Origin: Akkermansiaceae bacterium
GTDB taxonomy: Bacteria > Verrucomicrobiota > Verrucomicrobiia > Verrucomicrobiales > Akkermansiaceae
Assembly: GCA_026421245.1 (NCBI GenBank)
Contig: JAPKDJ010000008.1
Coordinates: forward strand, 1-64,000
Direction: 5' to 3'
DNA: 64,000 nucleotides
Positions 19,015 through 28,056 of this stretch are shown here, one piece after another (position 1 is the stretch's first letter; each line of letters starts with the position of its first letter). The notes beneath the pieces are model-generated. The model did not search any database. It was given only the letters and a program-made list of their open reading frames with translations, and was not told the origin of the DNA. The position numbers and the translations under genes were made by a program.

Positions 19015-20721
19015 ATGAAAAAGTCATCTCAAATTCCAACTTTGGCTGCGGCCTGTTTTTCTGTTTTCCATCTTTCGGCTTCAGCCGCGGAGGATTCAAT
19101 TTATGAGTTCGACCGTGAAGAGGTCAAGGCGGCGGGATGGCGTGTCGTAGACGACGGTGTGATGGGAGGGCGGTCGAAGGGGAATTTGCAGATCTCGGAT
19201 GAAGGAGTTCTCACTTTCGAAGGAACTCTCTCTTTGGAGAACAACGGCGGATTTTCTTCGTTGAGGACCGATTCGCTCAAAAAGGATCTTAGCGGTGCCA
19301 AGGGATTGGTTGCCCGGGTGAAAGGGGACGGCCGGACTTACCAGCTTCGAATTGGAACTGACGCCCGCTTTCGGGGAATGGAAGTCTCCTTCATGGCAGA
19401 GCTGGTCACTGAGAAAGACAAGTGGACCGAGGTCAAGGTTCCCTTTGAGAAACTCAGCGGAAGCTTCCGTGGGATGAAACTGAAGGATGAGGCGTTTGAC
19501 CCGGCGAAGGTCAGTCGTATCGGGCTTCTACTTGGCGATAAGAAAACTGGGCCTTTTAAGCTCCAGGTCGACTGGATCCGCGCTTATGGAGTCGCTTCCG
19601 GAGCCTCGGATGTTGTGGCCACCGCCCTTGCAGACGGACGCTTCGGGACTCTCGCCACAGCCCTGACTGAGGCCAAGTTGGTGGAGGTTCTTCAGGGAGA
19701 GGGACCTTTCACAGTTTTTGCGCCGACAGACAAGGCCTTTTCAGCACTTCCAAAAGGAACGGTTGAAAGTTTGTTGAAGCCGGAAAATCAGGATCAGTTG
19801 CAGGCGATCCTGAAATACCACGTCCTTGCGGGTAAAGTGGAACTTGCAGGTGCTCTTGCTGCCAAGGAGGCAAAGACGGTCCAGGGGGAGTTAGTCAAAA
19901 TTGGCTTCTCGGAGGGAAAGGTGCGAGTGAATGAAGCTGCGATTATTGAGGCGGATGTCTTGTGCTCGAACGGGGTGATTCACGTCATCGATTCCGTGAT
20001 CCTTCCTCCGAAACCAGCCAACGATATTGCAAGTGTCGCCAAGCGGGCTGGATCTTTTAAGACGCTGCTCGCTGCGATCAATGCAACAGGTCTCGATGAT
20101 GTCCTTTCCGGTAACGGCCCGCTGACTGTTTTTGCTCCGACGGATGACGCCTTTAAGGCGCTCCCTAAAGGAACGGTTGAGGATCTCTTAAAGCCTGAAA
20201 ATCAAGAGAAACTCCGGGATATTCTGGCCCTCCACGCGGTGTCGGGAAAGATCTCGGCTGGCGATGCTCTCAATGCCAAAAGTGCCAAGGCACTGAACGG
20301 AGGTTCCTTGGAGTTCACAATTGAGGGGGGCATGTTTCGAGTGAACGGAGTGACGATCTTGAAGACTGATATTGAGTGTGACAACGGAGTGATCCACGTC
20401 ATCGATGCGGTGCTTCTTCCGTCAAAGCCTAAAGCGAAGAAGCAATCGGCCGGGGCAACGGCATCGAGCCCCGTGGAGTTGATTGAGTCGGCAATTGATC
20501 GTGGGGTTTCGATTTTCAACAGCGGTGATCATGGGCAGTGTGCCGAGATCTACCGTGCTTGCATGGTCTCGTTGTCCGAGAACGATCAATTGGATCCCAA
20601 AGTTGGCAAAGTCGTTCGGATGCTGGTCGAACGGACCAATAAGGTTGAGAGTGATACCGAAAGAGCCTGGTTGCTTCGGGGAGGGCTTGATCAACTCTAC
20701 GCGCTCCTCGCGAAAAATTAA
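19015..20721 (+). CDS. Exported CIA30 plus double fasciclin (FAS1) domain protein
   Basis: 568 aa with a signal peptide ending near residue 25 (ASA-AE). Residues 27-190 match a CIA30-type beta-sandwich: VVDDGVMGGRSKG, then LRTDSLKKDLSGAKGLVARVKGDGR. Two FAS1 domains follow (about 200-330 and 345-472), each with the TVFAPTD motif and an NGVIHVIDAV/SVILP closing strand. A 95-residue C-terminal tail has no known domain. FAS1 domains mediate adhesion or carbohydrate contact outside the cell. The CIA30 fold in exported bacterial proteins is of unclear role, perhaps carbohydrate binding. A strong terminator follows at 20761. Confidence 0.85.
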   Translation: MKKSSQIPTLAAACFSVFHLSASAAEDSIYEFDREEVKAAGWRVVDDGVMGGRSKGNLQISDEGVLTFEGTLSLENNGGFSSLRTDSLKKDLSGAKGLVARVKGDGRTYQLRIGTDARFRGMEVSFMAELVTEKDKWTEVKVPFEKLSGSFRGMKLKDEAFDPAKVSRIGLLLGDKKTGPFKLQVDWIRAYGVASGASDVVATALADGRFGTLATALTEAKLVEVLQGEGPFTVFAPTDKAFSALPKGTVESLLKPENQDQLQAILKYHVLAGKVELAGALAAKEAKTVQGELVKIGFSEGKVRVNEAAIIEADVLCSNGVIHVIDSVILPPKPANDIASVAKRAGSFKTLLAAINATGLDDVLSGNGPLTVFAPTDDAFKALPKGTVEDLLKPENQEKLRDILALHAVSGKISAGDALNAKSAKALNGGSLEFTIEGGMFRVNGVTILKTDIECDNGVIHVIDAVLLPSKPKAKKQSAGATASSPVELIESAIDRGVSIFNSGDHGQCAEIYRACMVSLSENDQLDPKVGKVVRMLVERTNKVESDTERAWLLRGGLDQLYALLAKN

Positions 20722-20760
20722 CGAAGCCTGCCGAGGGCTTGGATCCCACTCCAAGAAAGA

Positions 20761-20787
20761 AAGCATCCGGGTTTTTACCGGATGCTT
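20761..20787. terminator. Strong terminator between convergent genes
   Basis: AAGCATCCGG and CCGGATGCTT form a 10-bp perfect stem with a short T-rich loop, followed by TTTG on the + strand and preceded by A-rich sequence that gives a T-run on the minus strand. It lies between the CIA30-fasciclin gene and the sulfatase and can serve both. Confidence 0.85.
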
Positions 20788-20835
20788 TTGTGTGTTGAGA
20801 GGGGCTGCTTGGCCGGAAAGAAGTAGGAGATACGC

Positions 20836-22275
20836 TTAATACTTCAGCCCGAGGTCGTTACTGCGAATTTCGGCGAGCTTGCCTCGCATCTTTTTTCGGA
20901 AGCGGGTGAGGGTTTCGGCATGGTTGGGATCTTTGGCGAGATTGGTGTATTGGAGGGGATCTTTCTTCATGTCGAAGAGTTCCTCCCCCTTGCTGCCACT
21001 CTTGCCATATTGAATGTAGGCCCAGTCGTGCTCGCGAAGGAGGAATCCTTTGCCGTTGACGCTGAAGGCTGCGTCGCGGACTTGGTACTCCGAATTGTCA
21101 AAGACCGGTGAGATGTTTTTTCCCTGCAAGCGGGAGGGAACCTCAAGTCCACACATGCTTGAAAGGGTGGGGTAGAGGTCGAGCAGTTCGACCAGTGATT
21201 GGCAAACGGCGGGCTTCTTACCTGGAACGCGAATGATGAGGGGGATGGCAGCAGATTCGTCATGCAAACTGACCTTGGCCCAAAAGTCGTGTTCGCCGAG
21301 GTGGTAGCCGTGGTCACTCGTGAAAATGACAATGGTGTTGTCATCAAGGCCGGCTTTGGTGAGGGCATCAAGCACTTGTCCCACCATGCGGTCCATGTAG
21401 ACGACCGAGGCATAGTAGCCGCCGACGGCTTTCTTCTGACGGCGAACATCCATCTTCATGTTCTTACTCGTCTTGTAGTTGATACCCATCTTGGGAATGT
21501 CTTCCCAATCACCCTTCACCTTTTCGGGCAGTTCCATTTTTTCGTAGGGGAGGAAGTCCTTGTAGTCTTTGCGGGGAGCGACGAAGGGGACGTGGGGGCG
21601 GACGAATCCCACCCCTAGAAAGAAAGGTTTTTCAGTGTCTTTGTGCTTCTCAATGAGTTCCACAGCTTTGGCGGCGGTCCTGCCGTCCGAGTGGACGAGG
21701 TCGTCTCCGTCGGCTTCGACAACAACGAAGGTGTTTCCTCCAACGGGTCCGGGCTTCTTGCCATCGGGATTGTTTTCGAGGGTTTCGCCATCGCCAGGAG
21801 CACGCCATTCAGGGCCTTGGGAATTAAAGCGCTCGGTCCAGGAGATGGGATCATCAGCACCATCGGTTCCTTTCTCAATTCCAATGGGAACACCCATGTG
21901 GAAGATTTTAGAAACGCGGGCAGTGTGATATCCTGAATTTTTAAAGTGCTGGGCCCAGGTTGCGCGGTCACCGATGGCCGGCCGGGGAGATCCGTAACCG
22001 AGCATTTTGATGGCATGGGGATAGTAGCCGCTCATGAAAGAGGCCCGTGAAGGCCCGCAGTAGGTTCCCTGACAGTAGGCGTTGGTGAAACGCGTCCCCT
22101 GGGTCGCGAGACGGTCGATGTTCGGCGTTTTGCAGACTTCATTGCCATAACATGAGAGAGCGGTCGCGGTCAGATCATCGGAGATGATGAAGAGGACGTT
22201 CATCTTTTCTTTTGCCGTGCCGAGACACGTGAGCAGCAGGGCGATGACTGGTATGAGAGACCTCGATGATTTCAT
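20836..22275 (-). CDS. Secreted type I sulfatase (iduronate-2-sulfatase-like)
   Basis: 479 aa with a signal peptide. The formylglycine motif is C73-G-P-S-R, with the upstream metal ligands in LFIISDDLTATALSCYG. VRPHVPFVAP near residue 225 and TSDHGYHLGEHDFWAK near 325 are typical of the iduronate-2-sulfatase-like group. Cys73 must be oxidised to formylglycine by a separate enzyme not seen here. It would remove sulfate from algal or animal polysaccharides outside the cytoplasm. Its neighbours include a tandem carbohydrate esterase on the other strand. Confidence 0.92.
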   Translation of the reverse strand: MKSSRSLIPVIALLLTCLGTAKEKMNVLFIISDDLTATALSCYGNEVCKTPNIDRLATQGTRFTNAYCQGTYCGPSRASFMSGYYPHAIKMLGYGSPRPAIGDRATWAQHFKNSGYHTARVSKIFHMGVPIGIEKGTDGADDPISWTERFNSQGPEWRAPGDGETLENNPDGKKPGPVGGNTFVVVEADGDDLVHSDGRTAAKAVELIEKHKDTEKPFFLGVGFVRPHVPFVAPRKDYKDFLPYEKMELPEKVKGDWEDIPKMGINYKTSKNMKMDVRRQKKAVGGYYASVVYMDRMVGQVLDALTKAGLDDNTIVIFTSDHGYHLGEHDFWAKVSLHDESAAIPLIIRVPGKKPAVCQSLVELLDLYPTLSSMCGLEVPSRLQGKNISPVFDNSEYQVRDAAFSVNGKGFLLREHDWAYIQYGKSGSKGEELFDMKKDPLQYTNLAKDPNHAETLTRFRKKMRGKLAEIRSNDLGLKY

Positions 22276-22362
22276 GAAGGCGAGCCATAGCAGTGGAGGG
22301 GGAATTTGCCGAGGAAGTTGATTTGATTTTGGAAGATTTTTTTGTGAATGTGACGCCTGCTT

Positions 22363-24348
22363 ATGAGAGGTCCTACTTCATTTTTCTTTGCCTTCGTTCT
22401 TTTGTTCCCCGGCCCGCTTGTTGCGGTACCGCTTTTAAAAATGACCTCGCCAACGGACTATCAGGTGGTTCAGAGGGACTCCAAGGAAAGCGGGAGAGTC
22501 AAAGTGGAGGGTGAATTACCAAAGGCCGCAGCTGAGACTGGGACTGTCGAAGCCAGATTAGGGGGTAGGAGTTGGCAGGAGGTGGGCAAAGTGGCGGCAG
22601 GAGGCACTCAATTTGAGGGATGGCTGACGGCCCCGGCTGGGGGCTGGGGAAAGCTTGAGGCGCGGGTTCTTTCCGGTGAGAAGATTCTGGCTCAGGGGGG
22701 CGTCGAACATGTGGGGGTTGGGGAGGTTTTTGTGATTGCGGGACAATCGAACTCGGCCAACCACGGTGAAGAGCGGCAGAAGGTGACGAGCGGGATGGTA
22801 TCAACTTTTGATGGAAAGGCATGGCGGATTGCCGACGATCCCCAGCCCGGTGCGAGTGGTGGGGGAGGGAGCTTTATTCCATCTTTTGCCGATGAGATCG
22901 CGAAGCAGTTCAAAGTGACGGTGGGAATTGTTTCCACCGGGGTGGGAGCCACCAGCGTGCGGGAGTGGCTTCCGAAAGGTGAGACGTTTCCTAATCCCCC
23001 GACGATTTTAAATAAGGTGGCGAAGCTCCCGGGCGGACGTTGGGAGAGCAAGGGAGGGACTTATGCTAATTTCGTGGCACGAATGAAATCGCTTGATAGG
23101 AATGGCTTTCGCGCTGTGCTTTGGCATCAGGGGGAATCGGATGCGAATCAAAGGGATTCCTCACGCACCCTGCCGGGGGAGCTTTATCAGGAATACCTGA
23201 GTAAGATCATCAAGGCTTCGCAGGTTGAGATTGGCTGGAAGGTTCCTTGGTTTGTTGCGCAGGTAAGTTACCACACTTCCGATGACCCGGGGTCGCCGGA
23301 AATTCGGGCTGCGCAGAAGGCAGTTTGGGAAGCAGGAACTGCCCAACAAGGTCCTGATTCAGATGCCTTGACTGGAGCCAACCGGGACAATGGCGGCAAA
23401 GGTGTCCATTTCAGTGGTCCGGGATTACGGGCGCATGGTTTGGCTTGGTCGGAGAAGGTTTTGCCTTGGTTGACGGCACAGGTTGGCAAGAAGAAGACAA
23501 AGGTTTTCATCCTTGCCGGGCAGTCAAATATGGAAGGTCAGGGCGTGGTTTCGATGGATCACGAAGAGCACTACAACGGAGGAAAGGGGAACTTGGTTTG
23601 GTCGATGGAACATTCGAAGAGCCGGGGGAAAATGAAGCATCTTCGTGATGAAAAGAGGAAGTGGGTGAAGCGTGATGATGTTGAGATTTGTTTTGAAGCA
23701 AAGGAGAAGAAGCGTCGTGGCCCCTTGACAGTTGGTTACACCGGCTACGGAGGAAGCAGTCATATCGGCCCGGAGCTTCAATTTGGTCATGTTATCGGGG
23801 ATTACTTTGAAGAGCCGGTCCTGCTGATTAAAACCGCATGGGGAGGGAAGAGTCTGCAAAAGGATTTCCGGCCTCCGGGTTCGGGTGGTGAGACCGGTGA
23901 GTATTACCTAAAGATGATCGAGGAGGTTCGAGATGCCCTCTCAGGCTTCGAAGCGGGAGCGTTTGAAATCGTGGGGTTTGTCTGGATGCAGGGCTGGAAT
24001 GACATGGTTTCTCAGGAAGCCACGGCCGAGTATGAGGCAAATCTGGTGAACTTTGTGAAAGATGTCAGGACCGAGTTTTCATCGCCCGGCCTTCCGTTCG
24101 TGATTGGTGAACTGGGGAATGGAGGACCTGCTCCGGAGGGATCTGGAATGTCGAAATTTCGCGAAGCCCAGATGAGGGCAGTGGAGAAAATCGAACGTGC
24201 GGAATTTGTAGGAACCCAGGAATTCTCCCGGCCCAAGGAACTCTCGCCTAACACCGGCCATGGGCACCATTGGTTTGGGAATGCCGAGAGCTATTTCCTC
24301 GTTGGTGATGCACTCGGGCGTAGGATGATCAAGATGTTTGGAGAGTAG
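22363..24348 (+). CDS. Secreted tandem sialate-O-acetylesterase-like (SGNH, DUF303) protein
   Basis: 661 aa with a signal peptide and two complete esterase units in one chain. The first has a short beta domain (30-115), then FVIAGQSNSANHG with Ser129 and LWHQGESDANQ near residue 254. The second starts near 380 with FILAGQSNMEGQG (Ser388), then AAWGGKS-like TAWGGKS, FVWMQGWNDM and FVIGELGNGG. Both nucleophiles are present, so both units may be active. Family members remove acetyl groups from sugars. The second unit is closely similar to the broken gene at 17400-18629. Confidence 0.88.
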   Translation: MRGPTSFFFAFVLLFPGPLVAVPLLKMTSPTDYQVVQRDSKESGRVKVEGELPKAAAETGTVEARLGGRSWQEVGKVAAGGTQFEGWLTAPAGGWGKLEARVLSGEKILAQGGVEHVGVGEVFVIAGQSNSANHGEERQKVTSGMVSTFDGKAWRIADDPQPGASGGGGSFIPSFADEIAKQFKVTVGIVSTGVGATSVREWLPKGETFPNPPTILNKVAKLPGGRWESKGGTYANFVARMKSLDRNGFRAVLWHQGESDANQRDSSRTLPGELYQEYLSKIIKASQVEIGWKVPWFVAQVSYHTSDDPGSPEIRAAQKAVWEAGTAQQGPDSDALTGANRDNGGKGVHFSGPGLRAHGLAWSEKVLPWLTAQVGKKKTKVFILAGQSNMEGQGVVSMDHEEHYNGGKGNLVWSMEHSKSRGKMKHLRDEKRKWVKRDDVEICFEAKEKKRRGPLTVGYTGYGGSSHIGPELQFGHVIGDYFEEPVLLIKTAWGGKSLQKDFRPPGSGGETGEYYLKMIEEVRDALSGFEAGAFEIVGFVWMQGWNDMVSQEATAEYEANLVNFVKDVRTEFSSPGLPFVIGELGNGGPAPEGSGMSKFREAQMRAVEKIERAEFVGTQEFSRPKELSPNTGHGHHWFGNAESYFLVGDALGRRMIKMFGE

Positions 24349-24391
24349 AGTTTGCCTTGCTCACCGGACTGAAGTGTCGATTGTCTTTGTC

Positions 24392-25084
24392 ATGAAGCCT
24401 TACCTGAAGCTGGCAGAGTCAACGATGCCCGATGGCACGATCTATTCGCTCCACGAGCATGATGGTAAGATTTACCTCAAGTATAATGGTTTCGAACTCA
24501 TGAGCACGGCGCTCACGTTCTCCGAGCAGATGCTGGCGGATGTGGGGTGTCAGGCCCTCACGGAGGGAAAAGGGTCGCGGCCGGCTCATCCAAGAGTGCT
24601 GATCGGTGGATTGGGACTGGGCTTCACTTTGAAACGAACCCTGGAATTGGTCGGGAATCCGGCAACGGTGGCTGTCGCAGAGCTGATGTCCCCTTTGATC
24701 GAATGGAACCGGACATTTCTGGTCGAACACAACGGACCGCTTTTGGAAGATCCGCGAACGGCGATTATTCAGGGTGATCTTTTCAACATCGTGTCGGATG
24801 CCAAGCCGGGGTCCTACGATTCGTTGCTTCTCGATATTGATAATACTCCCGACGACTTGATCACTTCGGGGAATGCCCGCCTTTATTCTCCCGGATTTTT
24901 CGATAAGCTTAGGAATGTCATTACGGCCGAAGGCAGCATTGCCTACTGGTTGTCGGAGCCAGCTCCCAAGTTCAAAAAGAGTCTCATCAAAGCGGGCTTT
25001 CAGGTGGAGGAATTTGCCTCCAAGCCTCACGAAAAGTCCAAGCGCTCACGCCATTGTATTTTGCTGGCAAGACGCCGCCGCTGA
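24392..25084 (+). CDS. Spermidine-synthase-like SAM-fold protein
   Basis: 230 aa from the ATG at 24392. A short beta N-terminus is followed by a Rossmann methyltransferase-like core: RVLIGGLGLGFTLKRTLE as the nucleotide-binding loop, VAELMSPLIEW as the acidic strand end, and DSLLLDIDNTPD where spermidine synthases carry their catalytic Asp. It lacks a clear polyamine gate region and may have another acceptor. Many bacteria carry such orphan spermine/spermidine-synthase-domain proteins of unknown substrate. It lies 44 bp after the tandem esterase. Confidence 0.75.
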   Translation: MKPYLKLAESTMPDGTIYSLHEHDGKIYLKYNGFELMSTALTFSEQMLADVGCQALTEGKGSRPAHPRVLIGGLGLGFTLKRTLELVGNPATVAVAELMSPLIEWNRTFLVEHNGPLLEDPRTAIIQGDLFNIVSDAKPGSYDSLLLDIDNTPDDLITSGNARLYSPGFFDKLRNVITAEGSIAYWLSEPAPKFKKSLIKAGFQVEEFASKPHEKSKRSRHCILLARRRR

Positions 25085-25128
25085 GAGCGGGGAATAAACT
25101 CTACGATTCAATCTCTATTCTAATACCC

Positions 25129-26106
25129 ATGCTCAACTGGAACACGATTATTAAGTTTGCCGCCGAAGGGAACCCCGAGCCGGATCGCGAGGTTCACAGG
25201 TCCGAGGAGGAATGGCGCGCCCAGCTCACCGAGGAGCAATTCCATGTGACCCGCCAACATGGAACGGAGCGGCCGTTTAGTTCCGGGATGTGCGAACTCT
25301 TCGAACCCGGGAAGTATGCCTGCGTGTGTTGCGACACCCTCCTTTTTGGGGCGGGCGAAAAGTTCGACAGCGGGACCGGGTGGCCTTCTTTTACCCAGCC
25401 GGCAAGAGTAAACGCCATTTCCTACCGTCAGGATGACTCACTTTCTTCCTCGAGGGTCGAGACGCTTTGTAACACTTGTGACGCGCATCTCGGGCATGTC
25501 TTTCCCGATGGTCCTGAACCCAGTGGATTGCGCTACTGCATGAATGCGGTCGCGTTGAAAAAAGTGGAGGAGGAAGATGCGATCGCGACCTTTGGAGGTG
25601 GTTGCTACTGGTGCACCGAGGCCATGTTTCAAAACCTCAAAGGAGTCATTGCCATTGAGAGCGGTTTTAGCGATGGAGAGCTTATCGATCCGAGCTATCA
25701 AGAGGTTTGCACCGGAGAAACCGGCCATGCCGAGGTCATCCAAGTGTCCTATGATCCGGAGGTGATTTCCTACGAGGAGCTAATGCGCGTTCACATGGGC
25801 ACCCACGATCCTACCACGCTGAACGCTCAGGGAGCTGATGTCGGCACCCAGTATCGTAGCATGATTCTTTACCGGACTGACGAGGAGTGCCGGATTGCCG
25901 AGGAGGTGCTCGAAGAGCTTTCCGATGCTTTCGATTCCGAGATCGTGACCGATTTAAAACGGTTTGAGATTTTTTACCCGGCCCCTGTGGATCATCACAA
26001 TTACTACAATGACAATTCGGAGCAAGGTTACTGCCAGGCCGTAATCTCTCCGAAGCTTGTTAAGTTCCGTAAAACCTTCCAGCACCTCCTCACGTCCTGT
26101 GATTGA
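25129..26106 (+). CDS. msrBA: Bifunctional methionine sulfoxide reductase, MsrB-MsrA order
   Basis: 325 aa; the ATG at 25129 is preferred to an earlier frame overlapping the previous gene. The MsrB domain is residues 18-145. It has two zinc CxxC pairs (CVCC, CNTC), SGTGWPSF and the catalytic Cys in RYCMN. MsrA is residues 150-320 with the catalytic GGGCYWCTEA and resolving region near NYYNDNSEQGYC. The two parts reduce R- and S-methionine sulfoxide using thioredoxin. There is no signal peptide, so it is cytoplasmic. Both active sites use Cys, not Sec. Confidence 0.96.
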   Translation: MLNWNTIIKFAAEGNPEPDREVHRSEEEWRAQLTEEQFHVTRQHGTERPFSSGMCELFEPGKYACVCCDTLLFGAGEKFDSGTGWPSFTQPARVNAISYRQDDSLSSSRVETLCNTCDAHLGHVFPDGPEPSGLRYCMNAVALKKVEEEDAIATFGGGCYWCTEAMFQNLKGVIAIESGFSDGELIDPSYQEVCTGETGHAEVIQVSYDPEVISYEELMRVHMGTHDPTTLNAQGADVGTQYRSMILYRTDEECRIAEEVLEELSDAFDSEIVTDLKRFEIFYPAPVDHHNYYNDNSEQGYCQAVISPKLVKFRKTFQHLLTSCD

Positions 26107-26228
26107 AAAATTTGACCTCATCATTCTGGGACGACGACGATTGGCCATGCCCTCTTTTCGCATCCCGAGGTGGCCTCGGTGGGCTATACCGAAGATGATT
26201 TAAAGGCTACCGGAATGGAGTTCGTTGA
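26099..26228 (+). pseudogene. Remnant of a flavoprotein disulfide reductase
   Basis: Two short pieces of one family lie next to each other. A GTG at 26099, overlapping the msrBA stop, opens an N-terminus (IEKFDLIILG) like the FAD-binding start of pyridine nucleotide-disulfide reductases. At 26150-26228, in another frame, comes the dimerisation-domain signature LFSHPEVASVGYTEDDLKATG. About 300 codons that should lie between are missing, so this is a deletion fossil. Its end runs in frame into the DUF167 gene. Confidence 0.6.
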
Positions 26229-26448
26229 GCTATCAGCCTGGATCATTCCTAACGCCTCTCGCGATGAAATCGCGGGGTGGGATGATGGATCCTTGAAGGT
26301 GAAGACTTCCGCTCCTCTGGAGCCAGAAAAGGCAAACAAAGCAGTTTGCCTGATCTTGTCGAAACACTTGGGACCTACAAACCGGTCGATTGCAGTGGCG
26401 CAAGGGAAAGCCAGTCAAAGCAAGCGGCCTCTCCAGGTGGCTTCTTGA
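26215..26448 (+). CDS. DUF167 (YggU) family protein
   Basis: 77 aa from the ATG at 26215. The core WIIPNASRDEIAGWDDG and the KANKAVCLILSKHL helix are typical of DUF167, a small cytoplasmic fold of unknown function. The frame is open further upstream, to a GTG at 26170, but those residues belong to the disulfide-reductase fossil. So either the gene restarts here or a chimeric N-terminus is made. The spacing before the ATG shows no strong ribosome binding site. Confidence 0.72.
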   Translation: MEFVELSAWIIPNASRDEIAGWDDGSLKVKTSAPLEPEKANKAVCLILSKHLGPTNRSIAVAQGKASQSKRPLQVAS

Positions 26449-26509
26449 TTGGGATGTTCATAGGATGTGAAATGATTTTTTTGCCCCAAGTATTTGTGCG
26501 CCGTTGTGT

Positions 26510-27250
26510 TTAAGGGATTTTGAGTTCTGTGAGTTGGCGGGCCGCGGTGCCGGCAAAGTCACGGTTGGCTGCGGGGGAAGCCGGGGAGGGGTGAAGGATT
26601 TTTCCGAGCTCGTGGGTGTCGTTTTTAACGTTGGCCAGTTGCTTTTCGGCGAAGGCGCCGATGCCGATGAGTGTATCGGGTTGGAGGGTTTCGACGATGC
26701 GAGTGAGGTGCTTAAGGCAGGCCTTTTCAACTGGATCCATGGATTCGCGCGGGAGCTTGTCGGGGGTGAGATTTGCGCCGGTGTCCTTCATCCAAACGAG
26801 AGGGCAGAAATTGGTAACGAAGTGGTCCTCGAAGAAGTGATCGGCTGAGTCAAAGAGCTTGGCGAAGAGCCCCCAGAGGCGGCGGCCGGAGACCTCGGAG
26901 CGTTCACAAGCGAATCCGGTGATCGGGCGCTTAGGGTGTTCTGGATCGGGTTTTTCGACCGGACCGGAGATGCCCATCCAGTCGCGAACATGGGGGATTT
27001 CGCCGAAAGGAACTCCGGTTTGGGCCATGCCATAGGGACCGGGGTTCATTCCGAGAAAGAGGGCTTTTTTTTCTCCGCTTCCGAAGCGGGTGAGGTACTC
27101 GCAGTGCCGATCCCAAGCGTATTCGAGCGGGTTATAGGTGAAGGCGACGGGATCGGGAAAGGTGAGTCCGCGGAGTTCCCTGCGGAGGTCATCGGCAGCG
27201 GCAATCAGGGGGTGTTTGCTCACGAGGTTGCTACTTGGAGTTTGGACCAT
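26510..27250 (-). CDS. SMUG1-like uracil-DNA glycosylase
   Basis: 246 aa from ATG at 27250; a GTG at 27223 would give the GTGA overlap with the upstream gene and may be the true start. Motif 1 is LFLGMNPGPYGMAQTGVPFG (about 64-83) and motif 2 is HPSPASPAANRD near the C-terminus; both are diagnostic of the single-strand-selective SMUG1 branch. It removes uracil and oxidised pyrimidines such as hydroxymethyluracil from DNA. It is downstream of two small conserved genes on the same strand and probably shares their transcript. Confidence 0.92.
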   Translation of the reverse strand: MVQTPSSNLVSKHPLIAAADDLRRELRGLTFPDPVAFTYNPLEYAWDRHCEYLTRFGSGEKKALFLGMNPGPYGMAQTGVPFGEIPHVRDWMGISGPVEKPDPEHPKRPITGFACERSEVSGRRLWGLFAKLFDSADHFFEDHFVTNFCPLVWMKDTGANLTPDKLPRESMDPVEKACLKHLTRIVETLQPDTLIGIGAFAEKQLANVKNDTHELGKILHPSPASPAANRDFAGTAARQLTELKIP

Positions 27251-27606
27251 TGACCGATGGAGGCATCTTCTTCCTGTTCCTTGCAGTCGACCAGAATGAC
27301 GAGGTTGTCACGAACTTCATAGATCGCGTCTTGTTGGCATTGGCGGCCCAGTGCGATGGCTTCGGAGCGCGAGCATGCGATGCCAACGCCGGCTTCAGCA
27401 TGGTCTTCACATTGACCGGTCACGGGAAAGTTGCCCCAACCGGAAGAGGAGATTTTTTCGAGAAGGATCCCGTTCATTTTCTGATTCTCTTCGTCGCTCG
27501 CGATGCTGCCGAAGGGATTGTGAGCGGTGACGATGTAAAATATTTCGGGCAGCGACTGGTCGCCCAAGACGGTGGCGAATTGAGTCTGGGTGTATTCTTC
27601 CTTCAT
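27220..27606 (-). CDS. DUF3293 family protein
   Basis: 128 aa from the ATG at 27606, which overlaps the upstream DUF2237 gene by four bases (ATGA). Recognisable DUF3293 features are IFYIVTAHNPFGS near the N-terminus, a central glycine/tryptophan turn, and an acidic GIACSRSEAIALGRQ segment. The family is of unknown function. It is the middle gene of a three-gene minus-strand set with DUF2237 and the SMUG1-like glycosylase. A longer N-terminal reading frame is the shadow of the upstream gene. Confidence 0.8.
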   Translation of the reverse strand: MKEEYTQTQFATVLGDQSLPEIFYIVTAHNPFGSIASDEENQKMNGILLEKISSSGWGNFPVTGQCEDHAEAGVGIACSRSEAIALGRQCQQDAIYEVRDNLVILVDCKEQEEDASIGQWSKLQVATS

Positions 27607-27965
27607 GAGACCGAGTGCTTCTTGAGATCCTCGAGGTCCACGAATTCGAGTGAGACGACCGAGGTGGCATTGAGATCGACTTTGGGAGCACAGCCGTGGT
27701 CGAAGGCCTCCTTCCAACGGAGGACGCAGAGGCACCAGTGGTCGCCGGGCTTGAGTCCCGGGAAGGAGAACTCCGGACGTGGAGTGATGAGGTCGTTTCC
27801 TTGTTTCTTGCTGAAAACCAAAAATTCTTCAGTGAGAACGACGCAGACGCAATGCAGCCCGCGGTCGCCGGCTCCGGTCCGGCAGCAGCCATCGCGAAAG
27901 AACCCGGTCATAGGGTTGGTGGAACAAGTGGCTAGTTCTTCGCCAAGGACGTTGAGATTCGACAT
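27603..27965 (-). CDS. DUF2237 family protein
   Basis: 120 aa. The whole length matches DUF2237: NVLGEELATCSTNPMTGFFR at the start, the GCCRTG and GLHCVC cysteine segments, RPEFSFPGLKPGDHWCLC, and a C-terminal LEFVDLEDLKKH. Conserved cysteines and histidine suggest metal binding, but the function is not known. It is the first gene of the minus-strand set and overlaps the DUF3293 gene by four bases. Confidence 0.88.
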   Translation of the reverse strand: MSNLNVLGEELATCSTNPMTGFFRDGCCRTGAGDRGLHCVCVVLTEEFLVFSKKQGNDLITPRPEFSFPGLKPGDHWCLCVLRWKEAFDHGCAPKVDLNATSVVSLEFVDLEDLKKHSVS

Positions 27966-28056
27966 GGAATGACCTTGGTCGGGGTTGGGGAAACTGGCAA
28001 GCCGGAGAGGAGAAATTAGGGCTGTCGTGTCGAATGAATCGCGATAGATTTAAGGG

